From: Rhodothermus profundi
GTDB taxonomy: Bacteria > Bacteroidota > Rhodothermia > Rhodothermales > Rhodothermaceae
NCBI RefSeq assembly: GCF_900142415.1
Contig: NZ_FRAU01000011.1
Span: 36,809 to 88,346 of the forward strand
Direction of reading: 5' to 3'
DNA: 51,538 nucleotides
In this document: in pieces, positions 44,793 through 51,538 of the stretch
How positions within the stretch are numbered: position 1 is the first letter of the stretch
Layout of the letters: each line of letters opens with the position of its first letter
Notes under the pieces: model-generated
The model's database searches: none
What the model was told of the DNA's origin: nothing
What the model saw: only the letters and a program-made list of their open reading frames with translations
Program-made: the position numbers and the translations under genes

Positions 44793-46109
44793 ATGTACGG
44801 CAACATGGAATCAAGTGCGCGCAAGACGCCAGACCTGCTCATTCGGGGAGGAATTCTGCTTGATCCCGAAACGGGCCGGCAACGCCGGGCCGACCTGCTT
44901 ATTCGCAACGGTCGTATTGCCCGCATTGCAGAGTCCATTGAAGCCGATGACGTGCCCGTCTATGAGGCGGCCGGTAAGTTTGTCTCGCCCGGTTGGATGG
45001 ACATGCATGTGCATCTGCGCGAGCCCGGCCAGGAGCATAAAGAGACCATTGAGACGGGCTGCCAGGCGGCTGCGTTTGGCGGGTTTACGGCGGTGGCCTG
45101 CATGCCCAACACCGATCCGCCCATCCACACGCGCGATGTCGTGGAGTTTGTGATCGAGCGCGGTCGGCGCACCCCGGTTGACGTCTACCCGATTGCCTGC
45201 GTGTCGAAAAACCGGGAGGGAAAAGAGCTGACCGAAATGGCCGACCTGGTAGAAGGAGGAGCCGTGGCTTTTAGCGATGATGGGGCGCCGGTGCAGCACG
45301 GAGGGCTGATGCGCCGGGCACTCGAATACGCTTCGATGCTCGACCGGGTTATCATCAACCACATGGAAGATCTCACGCTGAATCCCCAGGGCCATATGCA
45401 TGAGGGCGTGGTATCGACCCGGCTGGGGGTACCTGGCATTCCGTCGCTCGCCGAAGAGGTGATGGTTGCGCGCGACCTGCTGCTGGCCGAGTATACCGGG
45501 GGGCACGTGCATGTGGCCCATATTTCGACGGCCCGGTCGGTGGAGCTGGTCCGGCAGGCCAAGGCGCGCGGCGTGCGCGTAACGGCGGAGGTTTGTCCGC
45601 ATCACTTTACGCTAACCGATGAGGCCGTTGAGCGCACAGGCTTTTCGACCAACACGAAGATGCATCCGCCGCTGCGCACCGCGGCCGACATTGCAGCGAT
45701 CAAGGAAGGGTTGCGCGATGGGACCATCGATGCCATCTGCACCGACCATGCGCCGCATGCCAGCTTTGAGAAAGAGGTTGAGTTCATCGAAGCGCCTTTT
45801 GGCATCATTGGGTTGGAGACCGCCTGGGGGCTGATCGGGCGTGAGCTGATTGCACCGGGCGTGCTAACCGTAACCGAGGCCGTTTACAAGCTGACGGTAG
45901 CGCCACGCCGCATTCTGCGGTTGCCTGTGCCGCGCCTGGCCGAAGGAGAACCCGCCAACCTGACTATTTTTGATGCCACAACGCGCTGGGTTTTTGAAGC
46001 GCGGCATATTCGCTCAAAAAGTCAAAATACGCCATTTATTGGAGAAGAACTGGTAGGACGCGCCTGGGCTATCTATAACCGCGGCTGGTTTGTTGTCCAG
46101 GACCCCTGA
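44793..46109 (+). CDS. pyrC: Dihydroorotase
   Basis: This 438-residue amidohydrolase closes carbamoyl-aspartate to dihydroorotate, the third step of pyrimidine synthesis. HVHLREPGQEHKET holds the two metal-binding His, followed by FGGFTAVACMPNTDPP. VAHISTARSVELVRQAK and EVCPHHFTLTD supply further His ligands, and CTDHAPH the catalytic Asp. The length fits class I dihydroorotases. AAGGGG directly precedes the first ATG, so the ATG at 44805 with better spacing may be the true start. It stands alone after a strong terminator; other pyrimidine genes are not nearby. Confidence 0.95.
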   Translation: MYGNMESSARKTPDLLIRGGILLDPETGRQRRADLLIRNGRIARIAESIEADDVPVYEAAGKFVSPGWMDMHVHLREPGQEHKETIETGCQAAAFGGFTAVACMPNTDPPIHTRDVVEFVIERGRRTPVDVYPIACVSKNREGKELTEMADLVEGGAVAFSDDGAPVQHGGLMRRALEYASMLDRVIINHMEDLTLNPQGHMHEGVVSTRLGVPGIPSLAEEVMVARDLLLAEYTGGHVHVAHISTARSVELVRQAKARGVRVTAEVCPHHFTLTDEAVERTGFSTNTKMHPPLRTAADIAAIKEGLRDGTIDAICTDHAPHASFEKEVEFIEAPFGIIGLETAWGLIGRELIAPGVLTVTEAVYKLTVAPRRILRLPVPRLAEGEPANLTIFDATTRWVFEARHIRSKSQNTPFIGEELVGRAWAIYNRGWFVVQDP

Positions 46110-46154
46110 GCCGCGGCATGTTGATGCAAGGGACTTCCCAGTAACCAGGACGAG

Positions 46155-47405
46155 ATGACAGGCATGCAGGCCACCGGAGCGCGTTTGCAGGTGGGCGTGG
46201 TTTTTGGCGGCGTGTCGCCAGAGCATGAAGTGTCGGTCATTACAGGGCTGCAAGCAGTTGCTGCGCTCGACCGCACCCGATACGAGGTTATTCCCCTGTA
46301 CATCGCGAAGGACGGCCGCTGGTACACGGGAACTGTATTGTTTGAGCTGGAAGCCTACCAGGATCTGGAGGCGATTCGACAGACGGCTGTTCCCGTGCGG
46401 TTTGATCCGGCCGCGCACGGAAAGCTACTGCTGGTCGAAGCAAAACCACGCCGCTGGCCCTGGCAACGTCCCCGACGCTATCTGGTGGACGTTGTGCTGC
46501 TGGCGCTGCATGGCGGCGACGGCGAAAATGGCGGGGTGCAGGGATTGTGCGAAGCGCTCAACGTTCCCTACACAGGAAGTGGGGTGCTGGGATCGGCGCT
46601 GGGAATGGATAAAGTTCTCTCCAAGCTGCTCTGCCGGGAGCAGGGCATTCCGGTTGTACCCTTTCAGTGGTTTCGAGAAGCGGACTGGGCCGATCATGAA
46701 GAAGCCTGGTTAGATCGGCTGGAAGCCGAACTGGGCTATCCCATGGTGGTGAAGCCGGCTCGACTGGGCTCTTCGATTGGCATTCAGCGCGTCGAGGATC
46801 GCCAGGCGCTTGACGCAGCCATTGAAGAAGCATTCCGCTACGATGAGAAGGTGGTGGTCGAACAGGCCATTCGCAATCTGCGTGAGGTGAACTGCGCTGT
46901 GCTGGGCGACCCTTCGGAAGCACGGCCCAGTGTGCTTGAGGAGCCGGTGCGAAGCGACCGCACCCAGCTCCTGACGTTCCAGGACAAATACATGCGAGGA
47001 GGCAGCAAAGCCGGCCACCGCGGTCGCAAGCAGCAGGCGCCCCAGGGCATGGCCTCCCTGGACCGGATCATTCCGGCACCGCTTGAAGCCGACCAGACGC
47101 GGGCCATTCAGGAAATGGCCGTGCGCATTTTTCAACTTTTCGAGTGCGCGGGTGTAGCCCGCATCGACTTTTTACTAGATGACGATACTGGACAGGTTTA
47201 TTTCAATGAAATCAACACAATCCCTGGCTCCTTTTCCTTTTATCTGTGGGAGCCGGCGGGTGTGCCGTTTGACCGGCTGATGGATGAGCTGATTCGTCTG
47301 GCGCAGAAGCGACACCGGGAAAAGAACGGCCGCGTGCGCTCCTATGAGGTGAACTTGCTGTCGGCGCGCAGCTTGCAGGGCCTTAAAGGCGCTAAGTCGC
47401 CGTAG
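46155..47405 (+). CDS. ddl: D-alanine-D-alanine ligase
   Basis: This 416-residue ATP-grasp enzyme makes the D-Ala-D-Ala end of peptidoglycan precursors. VVFGGVSPEHEVSVITG, LLALHGGDGENGGVQGLCE, PYTGSGVLGSALGMDKVLSK and VVKPARLGSSIGI are the family motifs. VARIDFLLDDDTGQVYFNEINTIPGS gives the metal-binding Asp and Glu-x-Asn. It is longer than most family members; a basic insertion, MRGGSKAGHRGRKQQAP, replaces the short lid loop at about residues 281-297. Its end overlaps the convergent psuG end by 14 bases. Confidence 0.95.
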   Translation: MTGMQATGARLQVGVVFGGVSPEHEVSVITGLQAVAALDRTRYEVIPLYIAKDGRWYTGTVLFELEAYQDLEAIRQTAVPVRFDPAAHGKLLLVEAKPRRWPWQRPRRYLVDVVLLALHGGDGENGGVQGLCEALNVPYTGSGVLGSALGMDKVLSKLLCREQGIPVVPFQWFREADWADHEEAWLDRLEAELGYPMVVKPARLGSSIGIQRVEDRQALDAAIEEAFRYDEKVVVEQAIRNLREVNCAVLGDPSEARPSVLEEPVRSDRTQLLTFQDKYMRGGSKAGHRGRKQQAPQGMASLDRIIPAPLEADQTRAIQEMAVRIFQLFECAGVARIDFLLDDDTGQVYFNEINTIPGSFSFYLWEPAGVPFDRLMDELIRLAQKRHREKNGRVRSYEVNLLSARSLQGLKGAKSP

Positions 47406-48285
47406 CAAGTGCGCGGGCAATCCGGGCGGCTACAATGGCATTCTGTTCCAGCAGGGCAATGTTCGCCTGCAGCACGCGCGAGCCCAGGCGTTCGCGCAGC
47501 CGGGCCAGCAGGAAGGGGGTGAGCGCCTCCGCACGTAGCTGGCGCGTTTCGGCATCCTGCAACGCCTGTTCCAGCGCAGGCAGCACAACCTCCCGGGGAA
47601 GTGCCACTCGGTCGGGTGGCGGAACCGTCACAAGCAGCGCTCCGGGCAAACCCAGTCGCTGCCGGGCTCGATACAGCGCTACAACTTCTGCCGGTGTATC
47701 GCACCGGACGTCAACGGGCAGACCGCTTGTCGGGCAATAGAAGGCCGGCATGGTATCGGTGCGATAGCCTACAACGGTGATGCCGCGCGTTTCGAGCTGC
47801 TCGCGCGTGGCTTCTAAATCCAGGATGATCTTCGGTCCCGAACAGACCACGATGGCTGGGATGCGAGCCAGCGCCTCCAGGTCGGCACTGATGTCCATGG
47901 CCGGCTGGCCGTCGATGCGGCGATGCACGCCACCAATGCCTCCGGTAGCCATGACCGGTATACCGGCACGCCAGGCCAGGTGCAGCGTAGCTGCTACGGT
48001 TGTGGCGCCGTCCAATCCTCGGGCTACCACAACCGGTAGATCGCGCAAGCTGACCTTCCGGATGCCTGGAGCAGTTGCCAGATAGCGTAGCTCATCGGGA
48101 TGGAGGCCAAGCCGCACCTGGCCCTTCAAGATGGCAATTGTGCAGGGGCGAGCGCCTTCGGCGCGGACGGCCGCCTCACACCGGCGGGCCGTATCCAGAT
48201 TATGAGGAGCGGGCAGGCCGTGCGCAATGACCGTCGATTCCAGCGCAACCGGAGCGTCCATAAGCAACAGCAACGGTGAAAACAT
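47392..48285 (-). CDS. psuG: Pseudouridine-5'-phosphate glycosidase
   Basis: This 297-residue protein splits pseudouridine 5'-phosphate to uracil and ribose 5-phosphate. ALESTVIAHGLP, ILKGQVRLGL, ARGLDGATTVAATL with VMATGGIGGVHR, VVCSGPKIILD and TDTMPAFY are family motifs. DISADL and the Lys of LKG mark the manganese and substrate site. A start at the ninth codon (48261) would avoid overlap with the divergent lipoprotein gene. No pseudouridine kinase gene is in the window. It is convergent with, and overlaps by 14 bases, the ddl gene. Confidence 0.93.
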   Translation of the reverse strand: MFSPLLLLMDAPVALESTVIAHGLPAPHNLDTARRCEAAVRAEGARPCTIAILKGQVRLGLHPDELRYLATAPGIRKVSLRDLPVVVARGLDGATTVAATLHLAWRAGIPVMATGGIGGVHRRIDGQPAMDISADLEALARIPAIVVCSGPKIILDLEATREQLETRGITVVGYRTDTMPAFYCPTSGLPVDVRCDTPAEVVALYRARQRLGLPGALLVTVPPPDRVALPREVVLPALEQALQDAETRQLRAEALTPFLLARLRERLGSRVLQANIALLEQNAIVAARIARALATAT

Positions 48286-48826
48286 GCTGCGCGCTGCTTA
48301 CACAAGTTACATTGGCACCGGCCACCTGTTCAAATGGGGCCTGGCTCTCTTATGGCTGGTGGGCTGCCAGCGCGACGTTTCCGTTCCATCACCTCTTAAG
48401 CCGCATGCGCTGCAACCCGGACGCTTTCTGGTTGTGTTGCAGGGGGCAGTCACTGACACGCTTGAAGGGACGGCCCGCTTTCGCCAGGACACGTCAGGGG
48501 TCGTCGTGGTGGACCTGAGCGGGCAGCCGGACAACCGGCGTGGCCTCTCGCTGGAATGGTCGTCTGCGCAGGCCGATACGCTGGAAGCAGTGCGGCGATG
48601 GATAGCGGGACCATCTTCCAGCGCGTTTGTGGTGGGTTATCTGGACTGGCCTCCCTATACCTTTGTTACCGAAGCGGGCAGCCTGGTGCTCATAGAACGC
48701 TCGCGCACCGATCGGGTAGTCGCTACCTTCCGGCTAGCGCTCGGCGCGCTTGATCGACGCACCGGTGAGCCGCTGGAGGTTGAGGCCATCGGATCTTTTA
48801 TCGCCATACCGGTCTCAGAAAAGTAG
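48284..48826 (+). CDS. Small lipoprotein of unknown function
   Basis: The ATG at 48284 gives 180 residues with a lipoprotein signal: a hydrophobic run then LVGC, with lipidated Cys28. A frame open further upstream would bury the signal inside 19 extra residues. The mature part is mainly beta strand, with TDTLEGTARFRQDTSG and FVVGYLDWPPYTFVTEAGS, and no domain I recognise. It probably lies on the periplasmic face of a membrane. Its start meets that of the divergent psuG gene, so the two share regulatory sequence within their own coding ends. Function is unknown. Confidence 0.7.
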   Translation: MLRAAYTSYIGTGHLFKWGLALLWLVGCQRDVSVPSPLKPHALQPGRFLVVLQGAVTDTLEGTARFRQDTSGVVVVDLSGQPDNRRGLSLEWSSAQADTLEAVRRWIAGPSSSAFVVGYLDWPPYTFVTEAGSLVLIERSRTDRVVATFRLALGALDRRTGEPLEVEAIGSFIAIPVSEK

Positions 48827-48835
48827 CCGGCAGAC

Positions 48836-48863
48836 TTGACTTCGCCGGTCCTTCTTTTAATCT
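48836..48863 (+). promoter_or_regulatory. Sigma70-like promoter before the zinc-ribbon gene
   Basis: TTGACT (48836-48841) and TAATCT (48858-48863) are separated by 16 bases, close to the vegetative consensus. A good AAGAGGAG Shine-Dalgarno follows at 48912-48919, five bases before the ATG at 48925, leaving a leader of about 55 bases. Confidence 0.55.
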
Positions 48864-48924
48864 TAACATTGTGGTGGTCATAGATCGCCATTAATGATCC
48901 TGTTCACCTCTAAGAGGAGCGCCT

Positions 48925-49410
48925 ATGTATCGGAGCAGTCATGGCCGAAAGGATCGGATTCTGAAGCAGCGTCGGCAGGATGCCTACTGGGAGCATCAGA
49001 AATGGCCTGAGCCTACCCGTTGTCCTGACTGTGGGGCCGTGTTCCGGCATGGCCGGTGGACATGGGAGCAGGCAACGGACGTAGTGCATGAAGCGCGATG
49101 CCCGGCCTGCCGGCGGGCAGCCGATCGCTACCCGGCCGGTTATGTGGAGCTGAAAGGTGCGTTTCTAAGTGCGCACCAGGAAGAGATCCTGAACCTGGTT
49201 CGGAATCTGGAGGCGCAGGAAAAACAAGCGCGTCCTCTGGAGCGCATTCTGCAGCTTGAATTGCAAAATGGCTGCTGCTATGTAACTACAACGGGCGTAC
49301 ATCTGGCCCGGCGTATTGGCGAGGCGCTTGCCCGGGCTTACCAGGGAAAGCTCAGCTTCGCCTATGCAGATGGCGACCGCGTCATTCGCGTGCAGTGGCG
49401 CCGGGACTGA
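48925..49410 (+). CDS. Zinc-ribbon protein of the BCAM0308 type
   Basis: This 161-residue protein has two CxxC knuckles, Cys33/Cys36 (CPDC) and Cys59/Cys62 (CPAC), which should bind one zinc. A basic N-terminus precedes them, and a C-terminal half with TTTGVHLARRIGEALARAYQG and a final VQWRRD follows. This order matches proteins annotated as the BCAM0308 family, related to the NMD3-like fold; their role is not established, and nucleic-acid binding is a guess from the basic zinc ribbon. It has its own promoter and strong ribosome site. The end is 2 bases from the convergent malQ end. Confidence 0.8.
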   Translation: MYRSSHGRKDRILKQRRQDAYWEHQKWPEPTRCPDCGAVFRHGRWTWEQATDVVHEARCPACRRAADRYPAGYVELKGAFLSAHQEEILNLVRNLEAQEKQARPLERILQLELQNGCCYVTTTGVHLARRIGEALARAYQGKLSFAYADGDRVIRVQWRRD

Positions 49411-49412
49411 TT

Positions 49413-50957
49413 TCAGGGGGACGGCAGGAGTCGGCCGTATGTTTCAGTAAGTAAACGCAGGCGTTCTGCCACCCTGGGACGAAGCTGGTTGGCCCGTACG
49501 CGCCAGGACCAGTTGTGGGGGCCGGTCGTGCCGGGGGTATTCATGCGCGCTTCGCTCCCCAGGCCCAGCACGTCTTGCAGCGGAAACACGACCAGCTCGG
49601 CCACGGAGGCCATGAGCGTGCGGATGCAGGTCCAGTGGATCTCGCGTTCGCGTTTTCGGTCCAGGTCAAGATAGGTGCGGGCGTAGGCCCTGGCGCGGGC
49701 AACCACTTCAGGGGGGAGGGTGGTTTTGTTTTCGCCGCGCCACCATCCTACGATGGTATCGTTGTCGTGCGTGCCGGTGTAGGCCACCAGATTGCGCGTG
49801 TAGTTGTGGGGCAAGAAGGTGGAGGTGGCGTCGTCGTCGAACGCAAACTGGAGTACGGCCATGCCGGGAAAGCCGAAGCGCTCCATGAGTTCGGTTACAT
49901 CTGGGGTGATAACCCCCAGGTTTTCCGCAACCAGAGGAAGCGGCCCCAGCTTCTGCTGAATGGTTTCAAAGAATTCGGCGCCCGGGCCGGGAACCCAGCG
50001 TCCGTTGACTGCTGTTGGTTCGCTGGCTGGAATTTCCCAGTAGGCCGCAAAGCCTCGAAAGTGATCCAGCCGGATCAGGTCTACGCGTTCCAGCAGCACA
50101 GCAAAACGCTGCGTCCACCAGTGATGGCCGGTCTCCCGAGAGACGTCCCATCGGTAGAGAGGATTGCCCCAGCGCTGTCCGGTCTCGCTGAAATAGTCAG
50201 GGGGGACGCCGGCAACTACCGTAGGATGGCCCTGTTCATCCAGATGGAACAGATGCGGGTTGGCCCAGACGTCAGCGCTGTCGTGGGCGACGTAGATAGG
50301 AATGTCGCCCATCAGGCGGATGCCCCGGTCATGACAGTAAGCACGCAGGTCCATCCACTGTTTATGAAAAAGATACTGCCAGAATTGATGCTTGCGGAAT
50401 GAGCGCGCTAGCTCCTGGCGTGCGCGGTGCAGCGCTTCCGGCTCACGCCGAACCAGTTCAGGCGGCCACTCGGTCCAGACCGTACCGCCCTGCGCTTCTT
50501 TGAGCGCCATAAAAAGCGCATAATCATCCAGCCAGAATGCTTGCTTTTCACAGAAGAGCCAGAAATCCGTCTCATCAATGCGATCTGGATGGGCTTCAAA
50601 CGTAGCATAGGCCTTTTCCAGTAAATGCTTCTTGTAGACGGTAACCCAGTCGTAGTCTACGCGATCTTCAGGAAAGGCAGGAGGATGGGCAATGTCGTCG
50701 GTTTGCAGCAAGCCTTGCTCGACCAGTCGCTCGGGACTGATCAGCAGCGGATTGCCGGCAAACGTGGAAGGGCTGGCGTATGGCGAAAAGCCCAGTCCTA
50801 CGGGCACAAGCGGAAGCATCTGCCAGAGACGCTGACCGGCCTCGACCAGAAAATCGACAAAGCGGTAAGCTGCAGGCCCCAGATCTCCAATACCGAAAGG
50901 ACCGGGCAGGGAGGTCGGATGCAACAGAATACCGCTGGAGCGAGGAAGACCGTGCAT
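49413..50957 (-). CDS. malQ: 4-alpha-glucanotransferase (amylomaltase)
   Basis: This 514-residue GH77 enzyme moves alpha-1,4-glucan segments between oligosaccharides. SSGILLHPTSLPGPFGIGDLG is the typical N-terminus. GDIPIYVAHDSADVW, LIRLDHFRGF (with the nucleophile Asp), VAENLGVI (acid/base Glu) and YTGTHDNDTIVGWW are the conserved GH77 regions. The length fits the short bacterial type without an extra N-terminal domain. It should work in cytoplasmic maltodextrin or glycogen turnover. No other glycogen genes are in the window. The region upstream (50958-51204) contains no recognised gene. Confidence 0.96.
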   Translation of the reverse strand: MHGLPRSSGILLHPTSLPGPFGIGDLGPAAYRFVDFLVEAGQRLWQMLPLVPVGLGFSPYASPSTFAGNPLLISPERLVEQGLLQTDDIAHPPAFPEDRVDYDWVTVYKKHLLEKAYATFEAHPDRIDETDFWLFCEKQAFWLDDYALFMALKEAQGGTVWTEWPPELVRREPEALHRARQELARSFRKHQFWQYLFHKQWMDLRAYCHDRGIRLMGDIPIYVAHDSADVWANPHLFHLDEQGHPTVVAGVPPDYFSETGQRWGNPLYRWDVSRETGHHWWTQRFAVLLERVDLIRLDHFRGFAAYWEIPASEPTAVNGRWVPGPGAEFFETIQQKLGPLPLVAENLGVITPDVTELMERFGFPGMAVLQFAFDDDATSTFLPHNYTRNLVAYTGTHDNDTIVGWWRGENKTTLPPEVVARARAYARTYLDLDRKREREIHWTCIRTLMASVAELVVFPLQDVLGLGSEARMNTPGTTGPHNWSWRVRANQLRPRVAERLRLLTETYGRLLPSP

Positions 50958-51204
50958 GAACGTCTCAGATCGCGCTGATCCACATGATTACAGCGGCGCC
51001 AAAGATACGGGATATGACAACGATAAGGGAGCGCAAAGCGAGGAAAAGCCTGTAAAGAAAAAGAAAGCAGCCACTTGCTTACATGGAAGCAGCCTGTACC
51101 CTTTCGAAGAAGGACCCGCCTACCTGGACAGGCCTCCGAGAAGCCTCCTGCTGATGGGTATAAGCAAATCGTAGCGTTGTACGCTTGTCTTTCTTCCTGT
51201 AGAT
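50958..51204. other. Non-coding gap between malQ and a T9SS cargo gene
   Basis: This 247-base stretch should hold the malQ promoter on the reverse strand. AGCGT and ACGCT flank TGT near 51172-51184, a small pair close to the end of the reverse-strand cargo gene. No clear promoter consensus or gene was recognised. Confidence 0.4.
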
Positions 51205-51538
51205 TTATTTAACCAGGATGATTTTGCGTTGTTGGACGAAGCTGCCGGCCGTGAGGCGATAGAAATACAAGCCACTGGCCAGGCCCTGCGCTTCGAAACG
51301 CACGGCATAGAGGCCAGGCGCTAGCTTTTCGTCCACCAACACGCCGACGCGTCTTCCCAGCACGTCGTAGACTTCCAGGCGCACCCGCACCTGCCGTGGC
51401 ACGGCAAAGCGAATCGTAGCCTGCCGCCGAAACGGATTGGGATAGGCTTCGTAGAGCGCAAAGCGTTCGGGCACAGCGCCTTCGTCTTCGGCGGCCACCA
51501 GATAGGGGGCCACTTCCAACAGGCGCAGGCCTACGGCA
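51205..51538 (-). CDS. C-terminal end of a T9SS-secreted protein (partial)
   Basis: The reverse-strand frame is open from the window edge to a TAA at 51205; the true start is outside, so the apparent TTG start near 51519 should be ignored. The end is a T9SS type A sorting domain: ALYEAYPNPFRRQATIRFAV, then VYDVLGRRVGVL and GLASGLYFYRLTAG, ending with IILVK. Such domains direct cargo across the outer membrane and are cut off or linked to a surface anchor. It matches the ends of the proteins at 7299 and 10288. The function of the missing part is unknown. Confidence 0.88.
   Translation of the reverse strand, partial: AVGLRLLEVAPYLVAAEDEGAVPERFALYEAYPNPFRRQATIRFAVPRQVRVRLEVYDVLGRRVGVLVDEKLAPGLYAVRFEAQGLASGLYFYRLTAGSFVQQRKIILVK

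Noticed and set aside
50956-51174. A 72-residue forward frame upstream of malQ
   Set aside because: It is antisense to the malQ leader, Lys-rich without a domain, and lacks a ribosome site.
1-51538. Insertion sequences, transposase genes, CRISPR arrays, phage genes
   Set aside because: No transposase, integrase or Cas motifs and no regularly spaced direct repeats were seen; the composition breaks are the only signs of transfer.

Overview
The window looks like a chromosomal piece of a Rhodothermus-like bacterium (Rhodothermota/Bacteroidota side of the tree). The basis is moderately high GC, three proteins ending in type IX secretion (T9SS/Por) sorting domains of the YPNPF...DLLGR kind, a fused alpha-beta 2-oxoacid dehydrogenase E1, and a Gram-negative envelope gene set. 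There is no rRNA, tRNA, insertion sequence or CRISPR array, so the genus is an inference.

Positions 1-35424 are one large surface/exopolysaccharide locus. From left to right it holds the end of a sulfotransferase, three glycosyltransferases with an ATP-grasp-like protein between them (175-4398), and a reverse-strand O-acylation pair (SGNH-like protein and MBOAT acyltransferase, 4392-6992). Next come two large T9SS-exported proteins (7299-16449): an apiosidase-like glycoside hydrolase and a 2053-residue propeller/lectin/malectin protein. After them lie two sugar-nucleotide epimerases and a long run of glycosyltransferases, with an FkbM methyltransferase, a Wzy/O-antigen-ligase-type membrane protein and two more sulfotransferases (16654-35424). 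Most genes from 17816 on are separated by a few bases or overlap, which suggests long polycistronic units. Together they predict a heteropolysaccharide that is sulfated, probably O-acylated and O-methylated, with dedicated secreted proteins acting on or binding it. Export genes (wza/wzc/wzx types) are not in the window. Two AT-rich islands (about 2460-4370 and 25330-28560) break the GC-rich background, in places inside single genes, which points to recombination of specificity genes.

Positions 35435-51538 are mainly housekeeping. On the reverse strand are a fused branched-chain-type E1, a histidine kinase/response regulator pair, alanine racemase and a porin-like outer-membrane protein. On the forward strand are a dipeptidyl peptidase IV, dihydroorotase, D-alanine-D-alanine ligase, a small lipoprotein and a zinc-ribbon protein of the BCAM0308 type. 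Pseudouridine-5'-phosphate glycosidase, 4-alpha-glucanotransferase and the C-terminal end of another T9SS cargo are on the reverse strand.

The most notable signals are the sulfation/acylation/ATP-grasp combination in one glycan locus, the two giant T9SS cargo genes placed inside it, the internally mirrored repeat layout of the 2053-residue protein, gene-internal GC breakpoints in the polymerase and neighbours, an epimerase whose catalytic Tyr position reads Phe, and a nested inverted-repeat leader before the E1 gene.
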